From NCBI GenBank assembly GCA_024734555.1, contig JANPWX010000077.1, positions 3,485,564 to 3,549,563 of the forward strand: 64,000 nucleotides of DNA, read 5' to 3'. The notes under the pieces are model-generated. The model saw nothing but the letters and a program-made list of their open reading frames with translations, had not been told where the DNA came from and made no database searches. Origin of the DNA: Trochalopteron elliotii (Eukaryota > Chordata > Aves > Passeriformes > Leiothrichidae). Positions 42,806-56,569 of the stretch are shown piece by piece (positions within the stretch are counted from its first letter, which is position 1; each line of letters starts with the position of its first letter). A program made the position numbers and the translations under genes.

Positions 42806-44820
42806 AGATGCCAATTGGCTGGTCAAAAACCTCTTTTTTTGGGGGGTGACAGGTGAAGATTAAGTTCCTGGGGCATTTAAAACAGCAATAGGTTCACCAT
42901 TTAAGTAACTGAGTTAATGCCAACTTGCTGACAGACAAATTTTAAGTTTCTGTTATGGGCTGCAAACTAATTCCTACTTCTAACAGATAATAATTACATT
43001 CTTCCTCTGCTAGTTTTAATTTATTTGCTTAGTCAGTTTATTTTCAGGATCCCACATTTTGGTATTTCTTTCCAAATATTCTCTGATGTTTTCTGTTACT
43101 TTATAAATTGCAGAAAAGTTCTCCACATGTTCCATTTTAAAAGTAATACATAGTAAACATTCTTAAATTCATATAGCTATTAAGCATGAATAAACACACA
43201 TAGAATATCACCCTTGTCTCTTGTTTGGTCCTATTCTGTATTCTTGATACTTATTATGAAATACTTAATACTGTATTAGGCAATGAAGCAATAAATTAAA
43301 TTTTTATTTCCTCTAGGTTATGTATATTTTACAATGCTAATTTGTGGATCTAACCTTGAACTCATACCCTCTAGAGGCACTTCTCTATTAAGAACACAGG
43401 CAATTTTAAGTTGCCAGAAGTCTGAACTTGTGAAAGCAAAACTAGAGCTAAGTCTCACCTGTGACCATGGATTGAAATCTCATCAGTGTCCCTAACCTTA
43501 TTCTAGAGAAAAAGGACATCCTTAGATAAAAACTCGTGTTTTGGTTTGTTTGGTTTGGGTTTTCTTATGTACAGTTTTTTATGCATTTGATAGTTACTGG
43601 TATATATTTAAGCACAAAACAAACAGAAAGGCTTAGCTATTAATTTTCAGGATTCACATTGTTATTTTAACTTATGATTAATTCCAAAATAGAATTCCTA
43701 TTAGTTCCTATTAGCTTATGAGGGAAGACTTTTAGAGACAAATAATGGTTGGGGGTTTAGTTTTTTTTTTTTTAGACTAAGTATAGCTGGGTAAAATGAT
43801 GACAAACTTTTGGGCATGCAAGCCCATCATCAGGTTTAAAATAGAAACAGCAGCCTTCAGGCTAAATATGGGGTAAGAGAAGTTGCTCTGGGATTAACTT
43901 AATTCCGTTAATCATTTGGACAAATTGAAGAACAGGAATCTAGCACTGGGGGAGCTGAGGGAGATGTGGGTGAGATCCCAGCTCTTCCTAACAGAAAGGC
44001 AGTTAATTATTACTTTTGGTATAGTGAAGAGTAGTATGAAGACTATGCAAAATGAGTGTGCTATCAAACTGGTATCTCTATTGAGTCTGCAATTTTTAGT
44101 AACAAGTACATCTATAATTCAGTTCACAGGATTCTCTTTTGAGATTACCGTGTACATCACATTTGAATGAGGATTTGATGGGCAGAGAGTGAGGCCTCCT
44201 AGCTGCAATTTTTTGTAATTCCTCTTTACTGTTTGATTTTCTCAACTTTGACATCAGAGATTCCATTAAGGCATGTGGCATATGGAATTAAGTGAGAAAT
44301 CAGGCTTTGTTTGTGTGGAATCTGTGGATTTTGTTCTGCTTCTCTTGTGGGTGAGTTGAAGGAGTAGGCAATGGAAAAGAGTGGGAGAGAATTCTTTCTG
44401 AGAATGAATCAGAAATCAAAATCTCTAGGAGAAGGATAAGATTTCCTTAGGTGATACCGGGTCATGCAGGTCAGCCAGATTACTTCAAGAAACTGTATTT
44501 CTTGTGGCTACTTCTAGGATTTCAGGGTATGATTAAAATGGGTATATTAACCTGTGGCTGAATTTTTATAAAATCTGAACATAGAATAAACCTTGAATGG
44601 AGTCCAGACTTCAGAATAGCATTTAAGGTCCTTGAAAAACCCAACTTAAGTTGTATAAATCTCAAAACATATATCACTATGCTGCATCTCTGTCATTTTG
44701 CCAGTCCCTCCTCTTCCATCACATCAAGTATAAAATACTTCAGAAGCTGCTATGATTATCTTACTATAAAAAATTGTTAGATATCTTCATTTTCAAAACA
44801 AGCATGTTTAGGGTGTGGCT
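42806..44820. other. Unique sequence, no gene seen
   Basis: No exon or transposon recognised. Contains T or G runs near 42830-42850 and 43760-43772. An 84-codon plus frame at 43916-44170 has no known domain. Confidence 0.5.
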
Positions 44821-44825
44821 TTTAG

Positions 44826-44962
44826 GTTTTGTATATTTGGGGTTTTTTGTTTGTTTGTGGGGTTTTTGTTTGGTTGTTTTTGTTTGTTTTTTTTTTTCTG
44901 GGGGGGGAAGGTACCTGTTTGGTTGGGTTTTTTGTGTGTTTGTTTGTGTTTCTGCTTGTATT
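44826..44962. repeat. G/T-rich low-complexity tract with G-runs
   Basis: Over about 135 bases the plus strand is almost only G and T, with runs GGGG, GGGGGGGG (44900-44907) and repeated TTTGTTTG. It yields overlapping open frames (66, 111 and 116 codons) rich in Phe, Cys and Gly on plus and Lys and Asn on minus, which are artefacts. Confidence 0.85.
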
Positions 44963-47900
44963 TTCTGCTTTTGAGGTTTAATGGAGGCTCACAAGTATTT
45001 TTTTCCACCAGCAACAAGACACCAAATGCCCTTATCAGTTCTTCAGGCCATTTTATTATTGTGATGACTATGCTGGTGGTTGTCTTCATATGCCAATGCA
45101 CACATGAGTATTGTATGGATTTTACCTCTGTACCTCTCTCTTTATTGTGATCAGACACTTCATCCTAAAGTTTTAAATATATTTAGGAAGTAGTTTTGGG
45201 GTGTTTTTTTTGTTTTTTGTTTTTTTAATTTCATACATTCACTCCTGGTCACATATGCTAAAATAGATTTTCATATATGGTTAAATATAGTGGGGAAAAA
45301 ACAGAATGATGCTATTACTGGAAGTTGCTGACACATAAGTCTTAAGTGAGCTTCTGATTTTTTTAAGTTTTTTGCTACTGCAAGTGTAGGACTTAGCAAG
45401 AAAGTTAGAAATACATGTCATGGTAAATCTGAAAAGTATGAGAAGCAATATTAAAACTGTCATATCATTGCTCCTGCAGATTTAAGCTTTCTATAGTCTA
45501 TGGTTATTTGTGTCTAATGAGCAAATGCATGACATTCCTAAAAGATCATCTACCATATAAGAAATAGTTAGTTTAACCTTCTAGTGGAGACAGGTTGAAG
45601 ATAAAGAGAAAACTATGAACATTTAAGAAAATAATGGCATTTCTTTTGTAACACCTTCTCTCCAAAGGATAGAATATCAAAACAAACATACACAGAGTAA
45701 ATATCTGAGTGCTTCATGATACTCCAACTTGTGATCTTATTTTGTCTTAATTTCTATTAATTAATTTTACACTGTTGATTTTGTTTTGTACACCTTAAAA
45801 TTGAACAAAAAATAACAGCATTCACCTGTTTCAAAAGCACCAGGAACATTTGATGTAGCTTTTTGTTCTCTGTTGTAGTTTTTGAAAGGGTAAAATTTAT
45901 CTTGGAAATACGCCGAATAGTTCTAAATAATTCAGGTACCTCTAAATTGGAAACTATGCCAAATAACAAGCAAAGTTTACAAAGTATTTTTACCCCTAGC
46001 ACTTCAATAAATAAATTCCATGAGAAAAAGGCAAGTACCTGCTGATGCTTTCCTGTAACAGGAATTAGCATCAGGGTACCAGTAACTGATTCCACCATTG
46101 CATCCAGTCATGTAAGTATCCATCTGTAGCCACAAAAATCACCCCATTAATCCCTCTTTTGCTCCTGGAAGTAGGTTTGACATCTGGAGTTAGAAGAATA
46201 CGCTAAGAATAAGAGATTTACTTTATCATTTACTTAGACTGCAGCCTGCAATGATCAAGCCCAGCGCAGAGTCCGTAGAAACCTCAGTCACATAACTTGC
46301 AAACCTCATCCTCTAGTTTTTTCTCTTAACCTCTCATTCTATTTATCTCCATTGTATGTCCCTTTCTCCTTTCAAGTCTCCTCCAGATACACAACCTGTC
46401 CTTAATTATGCTTTCCCCATTGATCTCAATTTTACTACATTTGCAACCAGCATTGCTAGTTCTGATACCACAATCTGGATTGTCTGTGAATCTTATGATG
46501 TCAGGGAGGGGAAATCTGTGTACATTATCATCATGTGGTGGTAAGTTACATTCAGTTCCTAATTGAGACTATTTCTTTGCTAGCCCTAATGTATGTACCT
46601 TTATATCATTCACTGTTTTATGTTATGCGGTAATCTACTAGTAGTTCTTTTTGTTTTATGCTGTATAGAGAGCAATTTTAAGATATTTTGTCTGTTTAAT
46701 ATATAATTTATTTTTAAAATATATCTGATTTGCCATCATTAAAACTTGTAGGCCAAAGTGATTCCTTAAATTTAAACTGTTGCCAAAATCTAGGGCTAAG
46801 ACAGGATTTACCCATATTTAAACCCCTTTCAGTGAAAGAATTTAAATACACAGAGGAGTCCTTTCTTACCTTCAAACACAGCAGCAGGACTTCTTTAATA
46901 AACTTTGTCCAAAGCTTCCACTCTCCTTGTGACAATGGAACTACCAAGGCAATGCTGGCTTTGCAGGCCTCTGCTCTCCAAATGGTCCTGGTGTTTTCCT
47001 TCTGCTGCCTGTGTTTTGGATGTTTTTTACTTCTTCTCCCTTAGCCACCTGTGCAATGTTGCAGCTCCTTATGCTCTCATTTGTCATGTCCATGAAATTC
47101 CCATGTCATGATTTTTTTTCTACAGTTCTAATAAATTCATGATATGTGGCAGGAGATTCATAATGTTTACAGTGAAGGGAGAAAAAGTGATTAGTTAGAA
47201 AAATTAGATTAGAAAACCCCATTCACGTCATTCAGTCACAATAGTGAAATCTGATTGTTCTTATATGAGCTTTAAAGTTGTTTTCATATTTTCAGATGAC
47301 TACAATAAAAATAAAACCAAATTCATAACGGGTTGCAGTCACATTTTTCATGTGAAAAGGGGATATTTACTTGACCCTTAGCATGGGGACATTTACCCAA
47401 TCCTTATTATTTAATTTTTCTGTCAGCACTGCAGAAAAAGTTATGGCCATTATGCCTGACAGCACCATGTTGAGAGGACCTTCACTGAACAGTCCTGCTG
47501 GATCAGAGGGCAGTTTGACTGACTTAGTCAGTGAATTGCACCAAAAGCATGAGGCAGACCCATCAGTGGGTCTTCCACTGTGTTTGAGTATATTACTCAC
47601 TGCTAATTACTGCCAGCACCTGTGAAGGACTCACACTAAAAGTTTACAGAATAACACCCTTTATTAATATAAAATTGTAACAGGTTAAGTTTCAAGGATT
47701 GTTGGTGATAGCATCTGACTGCAAAAAAACATATTCAAAGCAATACACAGACAAGCTCTAATTCCCAATAAAAGTTTTCAGCATGCATAGAGGGTGGTTT
47801 CTTACCCAGTAGGTGTCACTATGGGGGAGAGGACAGGTTCAGCCCATTGACTGATTCCAGCAGTTATAGTGAAGTCTTCCCTAATTTTTTCTCCATTCTT

Positions 47901-50900
47901 GACTTATTTTTATGTTATTCATATTTAGGTGAAGCTGGAGTGAATCAAGTCATACACACCTTTGTAAGTGATTGATGTAAAATCTTCTCACTTCATTTCT
48001 AAAGATACAGTTAAAAAAAAAAATAGAGAGGACATGTCCAGTGAGGGGTGATTGTACCTTGGAGACAGGAACCTTTGGGATTCATGTGTACATTAATATT
48101 ACAATTAGGCTACAGTGAACCAAGTTCACCTGAGGAGAGTGATTTTGCCACTGCTGCTGGCTCTGCAGAAGGACGTGTCCTGTCTCCCTTGGCTGGTAGG
48201 TGGTATGTGGTTTCTTAGCAGCAAAGCACCATCAAGTTCCCCTCCCTGTAAAGATTTCAGCAAAGCCTGGTCAAGGTGTCTCCACTTTGCTCTACCTTCT
48301 GTCCCATCTTCCCCAGCAGGAACTGTGGCTGCAGATTATGGGTGTGGACAATCATGGTGTGATAAGTTTCCAGCATACCAACCACATTCCATCCAGAGAG
48401 TAGCAAACATATTTTACCTTATGATTTCTGTATTGTTAAAACCTCCGTTAGGATGTGAATAAAACTTTTTAGTCTTCCCTAATTTTAGACCGCAGCCAGC
48501 TTTCCACACACACCGTTGTGACCCTTCGTGTTATTTCCACTGTTGAACTCACTCCATCCTCTCTCATCCCCGTAGCTCTCTTCATTCCAGAAAAGCATTG
48601 AGCTATTGTTTGAAGCATAACCAAACTAGTTATAAGCATGATAATGATACCTTCATGCTGATGATACCTTCTGTGTTAAATTTTGTGAACATAAAGAAAT
48701 TATCAGCTGTTACAGCAGATTAATGACAGAATATTAATTTTTTTCTTCTATTATTATTTAATATTTCAGTGTGATGTGGCCTTTTTTTCTATAATCCTGC
48801 AGACAATTATTATGCTTTTACTATTATTTATGTGACCTTTTGAAAGCTGTGTGATACCACAGGTTGATCATGGAAAACATCATTATCATCTATAGAAAAA
48901 TTAAATACAAAATACACTTAGGATAAAATAAATTACTCTAAAAGTTATTACTGGAGATAGTAAACAACATAACTAACACTTTTTTCAATACATAAGAGAC
49001 CAGTGGTGAGAAAAGTTTTTGGAAAGGTTCTTACGACTGTGTTTGATTGCTCTGCTAAGGTTTTCTACAAGTTTTAGTCCAAAGAAGAATATATATTCAG
49101 GAAATGTTTCAGAGTGTTGTTAGGAAGAGATGCTTTATTAATATGGTAGTGAGATACTGAATATTAAGTATGATATAAATTATTTTTGAAGTTTTCTCAA
49201 GAAAGTCAATAATCAGAATTAATAAAATTAAAACAATTTGTCACTAAGTTACAAAATTCCTGGATTTCTATAATACAGATATTCCAAATGTATAATACAG
49301 AAACCCCACAACTAAAACACCATGGAGCAAAAGGCATGTTCATATCCTACACAGTGTTCTGAGGGATTACACTTAGTTTGATTTGTTTTCTCCACCCAAG
49401 AGGAAGGGAATTCATTAGAGAAATATCCACTTCTAAAACTAACAGTTATATGTAGACTGGCTTCTGTTCTGTATTAACAATTTAAAAACAGAGGGAGTTT
49501 GCTGGTCACTAGTTTGCTGATCACCAAGCCTATAGTTTTCTCTTTGTTATCTTTGAAAACAATAAATACTGATTAAAGAAATAAAATAATAGTGTTATAA
49601 GCATACTTGGAAACAGAAATAGCTGGAGTGGAATGAGAATCAGTTGATAAAGAAACAGAAGCAGGAAAACAAATAGCAATTTACATGAATTTTTCTGGTT
49701 TTAAGTAGGATTTGAGTTTGGATATAAATTCAGAATTGCAGCTGGCTGATGTCAAGATGTATCCACAGGTTATGCTATTCGCTGGCATTTTGGTGATAGA
49801 ATGAAGGTGAAGATTGCCCTTGTCTCAAGGTTTGGGCTTATGAGTGCCAAAAGAGCTGCCGAAAGTATTTACACTACTTCACATCATCTGTGAGATAATG
49901 GCCACATCAGATTAGAATATGCCATCTGGGTGACACAGGTTAACATCAGCAGAACAGAGACAAAATCTTTCCATCAAAACATTTAGAAAAGGAAAAAGGA
50001 GACCAAACCCATTATGACGTGAAGATTAGTACCTAGAAGATGGAAACATATGTCCAAAAAGACTGAATATTTTTTCTGCTGCCATCATCAAAAATTGATG
50101 ACTAGGAGCTAGTAAACACAGTAACCTCAACAGATGGTCCTGTTACACAAATCAACTTTGTGTTTGCTGTAGAAGCTAAACAACCTGTAGAGATAACAAG
50201 TAACAGAGTATCATAGAGAATGAAAGAAATTCCTATACCTAACCTGAGTCACAGCTTTCAATCTGTTTTTTGAGGCTTGTTTTCTTGGCTGTTGTTTGCT
50301 TTATGGCAGGGTGAGGGTGGTTGAGATGTGTCTGTTAATTTTATTTTAAAATATTGTCATGTTTGATAGATCAGCTTCAAGGTGCTGCTTGCCCTCATGT
50401 ATAAATCAATATAGAGCTTAAGAGAGGTGCAGCAAAGAATTCATAATTATGAGATCATATAAAGCATTCTGCAGCCTCCCCTCCTTTGAAGTACAAGTTT
50501 GATAAAGTAATTAAGTGGCTTAAGTAAGAAGAAAGATGACTACCAAAGTCAATTAAAACACTTTCAATTGTTGTTATCAGCTATTCTTAATTTTAGATTT
50601 CAACTATTTTCTGTCCGTCTTTTTGTTGCTACTGCAGAAAGTATTACCAGAAGACATATCCTATTTTATTTGTCTTTTTGATATTTTAACATAGTGTTTC
50701 TTTCTGACATTACAGCAGATTTCAGTTGGTGAAGAAAACCAAACTTTTCTTGCCCTGTCATTAAAGTTCTTTCTGTATATAAAATGAAGGGTCTTCAAGG
50801 CTGGCTAGGAAACCATTCTTCAGATTCCCCAAGGAATGTTTTATCTATTCTCTGATATATTCCAAACATACAGAATAGCCTAATGCCAGAATTTGGAACA

Positions 50901-52530
50901 AAAAAAACCCAAACCCCTATAGTACTATGTTTCTGGTGGCTTGCCGTAATTTGAATTCTATACATCTAGCTGTCCCAAACAGCTTCCTAATGTGCCTTAA
51001 CAAAAGACAAAATGAAGCACATCAAGATATGACTTTAATATATATTAACCTTAGCTGTTTCTAATTTTGTATGCTACAAAAGAAACTGAAAGAAAGAGTA
51101 CTAACATGAATTAAGACAGAGCTGAACAGTAGGAACTAAAAACTGACACAGCAATGTATAGAGAAGTTTGTTTCTAAAAGGCATTGTTTAAGATTTACCT
51201 TTCCTGTTTTGGGTTATGGGAAGTGTGTGTGTTCAAGCTCTTTGAAAACCAGTCCAATTCTCTTAGGAGTCTGAATCCAAACTGCTAATGTCTACAGCCA
51301 TGGAAGACCTTGATTTCTGGTTACAGTAACCTCACTAGTCCCCAGAACCATGTCTTTTTATTAGAACTATAATAGTCCCAAAATAACCCTAAGCAAGATT
51401 TACAGACAGAACATAGGGTGAATATTTAGAAATCAAGATTAAAAAAATACTGTGGAGCCTGTATTATTATGAAGTTTTGTAGAACTCATTTTTCAATCTC
51501 ATTAATCCCATTTGTTACTTTTTAAAGGATCATTGAAAAAACTCATAACATTTCAATGGTATCTGATCTCAAAAAAAAAACAAAAAAGAAAAAAAAGAAA
51601 AATCAATTTGGGAAATTTTTCTGAGTACTCTAGATATAATCAAACTATTAGAAATCCTAGACACTTGCATAACATATCACAAATTAAACTACTTGGAAAT
51701 TCTGCAATGGGTATTTCAGATTTCACATTGACAATATTGACATAATAAATACAGTAAATACTGTCAGATGCGGAAGCATCTCAGAAAAACTACCATTACT
51801 CAAGAGCAGTCTTTGATATCTTAGTTCAGGGAAGAGACAGGAAAATTAACTCTTATTGTACTACATGTGTTTTAGAAAGAGATTCCTAGAACTAATTTAC
51901 TTTGCAATGAGTTATTGCTTTCTCACAGAATGAAAACATATGATTAAAACAGATTTGACACAGACCTAATTCAGGTACTACTGTGTTCAGATGAAATGGA
52001 TGCTTTGGATGTCTGTAATAGAAAAACTGAGCAGTAAATAAGCTAGTGTCCTCAGACAGAGGAACAGTTTAAGGCAGCTTCATTTGCCTTAGAAATATTT
52101 GAGTGTGCTGGTTCTGTGCTAGTTTGTGGACTGTGAAGCACAGGCAGTTTTTCATGTGCATAATACTTGGTGAATTAATATTGATGTAGTTGCAGATAAA
52201 AACTCTTCAACTCAAGCTGTTTAATAAGGATGAAAGCAGTTTATGGATTTATTAATGTGTAATTAACTGAAAATCAGTGACCTATATCATCAAGTTCGAT
52301 ATCAACAACACAAGAGATAAATCATGCCATTTAAAAACATTTAAAAACAAGAAGTTAAGATGGTAGCATCAGGGAATTTGTGCCACTGTGAAACTAAAGT
52401 TGAGCTACACCGAGACATGACAGAGGTCTTGGATGTACAAGTGATGCTGAAAGAGAGATAATAAGGAAAAAATCTTGGATAAGGTTTCTTCCAGTGATAG
52501 AGGTTATGAGCCTGGTCTGCCCAAAAATTT
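44963..52530. other. 7.6-kb AT-rich sequence without recognised genes or transposons
   Basis: I find no exon, RNA gene or transposon. Low-complexity runs occur at 45200-45230 (T/G), 48010-48025 (A) and 51569-51605 (A/G). The segments 46240-46560, 46880-47110, 47370-47640 and 48110-48420 are less AT-rich with 60-115-codon frames in conflicting registers and no domain. 47370-47640 contains a 15-base palindrome (47518-47532). Confidence 0.45.
47518..47532. promoter_or_regulatory. 15-base palindrome with AP-1/NF-E2-like core
   Basis: ACTGACTTAGTCAGT is a perfect inverted repeat around one central base and includes TGACTTAGTCA, close to the palindromic sites bound by bZIP factors. No promoter or gene is near, and the function is not established. 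Confidence 0.3.
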
Positions 52531-52626
52531 TATATATATACAGTTTTCTATTATACCCTAATATATATTCTAATGTATATTAGAATATATTTTAATGTAT
52601 ATTTTTTATATATATACAGTTTTCTA
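52531..52626. repeat. AT-rich direct repeat enclosing a palindrome
   Basis: TATATATACAGTTTTCTA ends at 52550 and recurs at 52609-52626, a period of 76 bases. Between the copies ATATATTCTAAT (52563-52574) and ATTAGAATATAT (52579-52590) are exact complements around a 4-base loop, so the block can extrude a 12-bp hairpin. It is AT-only apart from a few bases. Confidence 0.85.
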
Positions 52627-55600
52627 GGTTGGTGAAATCTAAAATTATATGAGACAATTTCTACTGTACTTAATTAAGCACCAAGGGGTCCATATCAGTA
52701 GGAATTATCAGAACCTGCAAAGCAAAAGCAGTACTGAGGTTCATGTCAAAGATTAGCTTTGACATTATTAAGCTTATTTGAAAACACACACAGAGGTATC
52801 TTTGCTTAGAACTACTTAAAAGAACTTGGAAACAATGTGAAGTCAGGATTCTTTCCAAACCAAAGTGATGTGTGGGGGGATGAGAATTAGAGTATTTTAC
52901 CACGAACCTATCAACCTCAAGAAAACCATCAGGGAAGGAAGATTTTCTGCTCCCTTTCTTGAAATAACAGCTAAGGCTAGTCATCTGTTGCTATAGATAC
53001 AGCTTAATCACATAAAAGTAGGAAGCCTGGAGATATCTAAACCATCAAAGATGCTTTGTTGAGGCTGTATCGGGTTACTAGAGCCCTTGTGACAGTCAGA
53101 ATTTTAGATGTGTGCCTAGCTAGTTTCAATGTTCCCTATTTTTTGTTTTTCTTATTCACATTTCACTTTTCCTTATTCACTTGTTTTCCTTATTTGCTAA
53201 TCCATTATTGTGGCTTATATCCTTAAAAAGGATAGCAACAATTCTTACATTCATTATAAACCAGTTGTGAATGCTTTTTGTGTGCTTTGCTCTCCTTTAC
53301 CTTCAGATCTAAAAGGTGATTTTACCCAACTCAGGTGTCTTGGTGTAGAGCTATTGATACTTAAATATCAATACTGATATTTATTGATATTTAAATATCT
53401 ACCTATTTTACTGCAAGTTAAGTAGTATTTCTGATGTTCCTCTCCAGCTAAGTTATTTTCAACCCACATTTCTGCAAATATTTTTTAGAAAAGATACCTT
53501 CTCGAAAAAACTCATATCTGTAGGTTTAACTACTTGTTTTCTTTACACTTAGTATTTGAGTTCTATTTGTAATGTAATGTGAGGCAGAAGTGGTAGCCAA
53601 GGATTTCAACAACTTGCTTGTTCATCCTGAGGCAAAGAGGTGCTACAGATTGCCATTACAATGGTAGCTGCAATATTACAGTGGTTATGCTAGAACTCTA
53701 CAGTCAGAAAATAATCAGGGGAAAGCACTTCCTTGGCTAGCAGGAAATTTCTCATCTCTTGCCAGTCTGAAATAATGTAAGGATTAGAAAATTTCTTTCA
53801 AATGTAGCAGAGCCAGATTTTGGTCTGCAATCAGCCAGTTCTATTTCTATTCCAAGAACCTATTTCAACCTATTACAACCTATTTTCAAGTTAATAATGT
53901 CATCCCAGGTCCATTGGGATGGAAATGAGCTCATATATCAAGCCATTTAAATGGAAATTTCTAAATGCATGTGACAGCATCCAACTAGATATTTGACTGA
54001 ATTTGCTAGACATAGATATCTAATGCAGTCTGAAATGTCTTAGGAGATCCAAGAAATCCCCAGAAGGCTGGCAAATATGACAGTGATCCAAGCGGTAGTC
54101 TTGTTCATTTCTGGAATGCAAGAGGAAGCTTGGCAGATATTCTGGATAGCTCAAATGAAGCTGTAAATCCATGTTAGATAAAAATCACACATAATTTTTT
54201 ACCTTAGAATAAGGTGAATAGCATTTTCTCTTTAGACAGCCATTCTCAGTGCTCATCAGCTCATTTGAACCTGAGACATATTTGTCCATTATACAAGCTT
54301 AAACGCATACTTGTGCAAAGACATATCTATACACTTACAATTAGATGTGATTTTTGACACGTCTGTCTCGATAGACATGCAGTCTTTTCTGTCACATTTT
54401 GAAACTTCTTGTGCTCATCCACACACAGAAAAGATGTTTGAAACATATCCTACCAGTGAGCAGTATCATAACTCCATCCTAACTATCTACAAATTTCTAC
54501 TATCCCTTATTTGAAAATAAATTGAAAAGAGAAGAAAATGAAATATTTTTTCATGTTCATATTGACACATAAAACTTTGTTTGCCATAAAATTTCAGTTC
54601 TATAAATGGTGCTTATTTTTCTTGTATTTGCTTTGTTTAGTGAAGTAGCATTAAATACTATCCCCTCAACAGTAAGTAGAAATAGCTATGTAATCTTCCA
54701 GATTATTCAGACCCCACACTCTCTAAAATATAATGCATTGCTTGCTTACCTACAAAACTCTCACTAGAAAATATGCTAGATTGGTTTATATATTCGGTTA
54801 CATAATTTTATAAACTAATAGAAATACAAGGTGTTGCATAGGAAACATTTTCAATGAACTACCTGGTTTTGTCTTTATCTTAGCAACAAATCATGGATGA
54901 GAAAGCTGATATTAAAATTTTATTCTACAAAAAACCCCAGATCATGTAATCTAATGCCCATTTTATGAAATGGTGTCTTTTTCTTTTTTATTTGAAACAA
55001 TAAGACATAATGCAAATTAACTTGTTACCAGTGGAAAAAAAATCCTGTATCTAGTAATACATTTTAAGGAGTTCTCAAGAAGTTAATTCATTGTAAAGGG
55101 CATCAGACTCATACCCTGATTCAGAGTTCTTCTATAGCTCTATCTGAAGGTTATCTCATAGAGAAATTGAAATTCCTCCATACAGGCACATTTTGTTTAT
55201 TTTCCTGAAATTTCATTTTAATACTTTCTTTTTCTCTTTCCTCAGCATTGGTAAAAGATAAGATGTAGGCAATTGCTAGTCAGAGACATCAATAAAAGTC
55301 AGGAGAGGCCAAAGATAACTTCCATAAGACTAACTTGATTTATTCCATACAGACATTTTTCCATATGTTTTATTCTATGTTTGCTCTTTTCTCGTACTTG
55401 CTTTCCATATGGCAATCCCTCCTCCCAAAACCTGTTCCCCTCTTTCAGTAACATCTGAAGTTTTTAAGAATGAATGAAAATGTGGATCTACTGTTAAGAT
55501 ATTTGTAATTATGAACTTGTGAGGACTGGAACTGATGATGAAGCTGCCTATTTCACTGCATAAATAATGGTAAAAGAGATATTTGAACTTTGTTCTCATT

Positions 55601-56255
55601 TGGGTTATACAGTAGATTACAGTCTTCATTCAAAACATTCAAGCACATGGACAAGAACAACATGTAGACTGAAAAAAGAAAATTCATTTATGGTAGCAAG
55701 TGAACCACTGATTCATGGGGACAGATAGAAAACATCCAGAAATACATACTTGTATTCATCATTAAAAAATGGCTGTCTCCTATCGGGTTGATAGGTAAGT
55801 TGATAGATAAGGTAAGATGGCAATCATGCTTTTTGAATAAAAAACCCTTTACTTACTGCTTCACTTTCTGAAATTCCTACCAGATCACAACTACAACTTC
55901 CTTGAATTGAGTTCTATGATTTTGATTCAGCCTATGATTCTGTCTCAGAGTGCGCAAATCTTCACTGTGGCATCTTTATATGTCATATCAATAATCTCAG
56001 ATATTTTACATCATCCCACATAGACCTAATATTTTTGTCGTATTTTGTGATCAAAACGTTCATCCCATTTTCCTAATATATTAATTTTTGTTTGTTTTAA
56101 TTTGTCATTATTTTTTATTTATTCCACCACATTTTTAGAGTGTTGTAGGCCAAAGCTGTGTCATCAGATTTCTACTACAGGATTACTATTTATTCCTTAT
56201 AAGAGAAAATAAAAGTTTTTATTGAATATCATGTTATAGCAATTTCTTTTTCCCT
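52627..56255. other. 3.6-kb AT-rich sequence without genes
   Basis: No exon or transposon recognised. A 104-codon minus frame (52670-52984) has no known domain. A 12-bp hairpin lies at 53361-53394. Confidence 0.5.
53361..53394. repeat. Perfect 12-bp inverted repeat
   Basis: TTAAATATCAAT (53361-53372) and ATTGATATTTAA (53383-53394) are exact complements around a 10-base loop that itself contains GATATT. The stem is AT-rich. No terminator context exists in this eukaryotic DNA. Confidence 0.85.
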
Positions 56256-56556
56256 GTCCATCCTAGCCTTGAGCACTTCCAGGAATGAGGAATCCACAAC
56301 TTCTCTGGGAAACCTGTTTTGAGGTGTGTCTCACCACCCTCACAGTAAAGGATTTCTTCCTAATATCTGATCTAACCCTACCCTCTTTCAATTTAAAGCC
56401 ATCACACCTTGTCCTGTCACTACATGCCCTTGTGAAAAGTCCCTCTCCAACTCTCTTTTAGACACTTTCTAAGCACTGGAAGGCGTCATAAGGTCTCCCT
56501 GAAGCCCTCTCTTCTCCAGGCTTAACAGACCCATCTCTCTCAGCCTGTCTGCATAG
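56256..56556 (-). mobile_element. CR1 segment in minus orientation (inverted 5' part)
   Basis: Complemented CR1 sequence. It starts at CCATCCTAGCCTTGAGCACTTCC and runs through CAACTTCTCTGGGAAACCTG, TCACCACCCTCACAGTAAAGGATTTCTTCC, CCTTGTCCTGTCACTACATGCCC and CTTCTCCAGGCTTAACAGACCC to CTCAGCCTGTCTGCATAG. The last 90 or so bases of CR1 (its 3' end) are missing from this side. They appear instead, in plus orientation, immediately to the right, as expected for one insertion with an inverted 5' part. Confidence 0.88.
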
Positions 56557-56569
56557 CAGCAAGCCAATC

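Noticed and set aside
44808..45158. Overlapping 111- and 116-codon frames on both strands
   Set aside because: They come from a G/T low-complexity tract, where stop codons are rare by composition.
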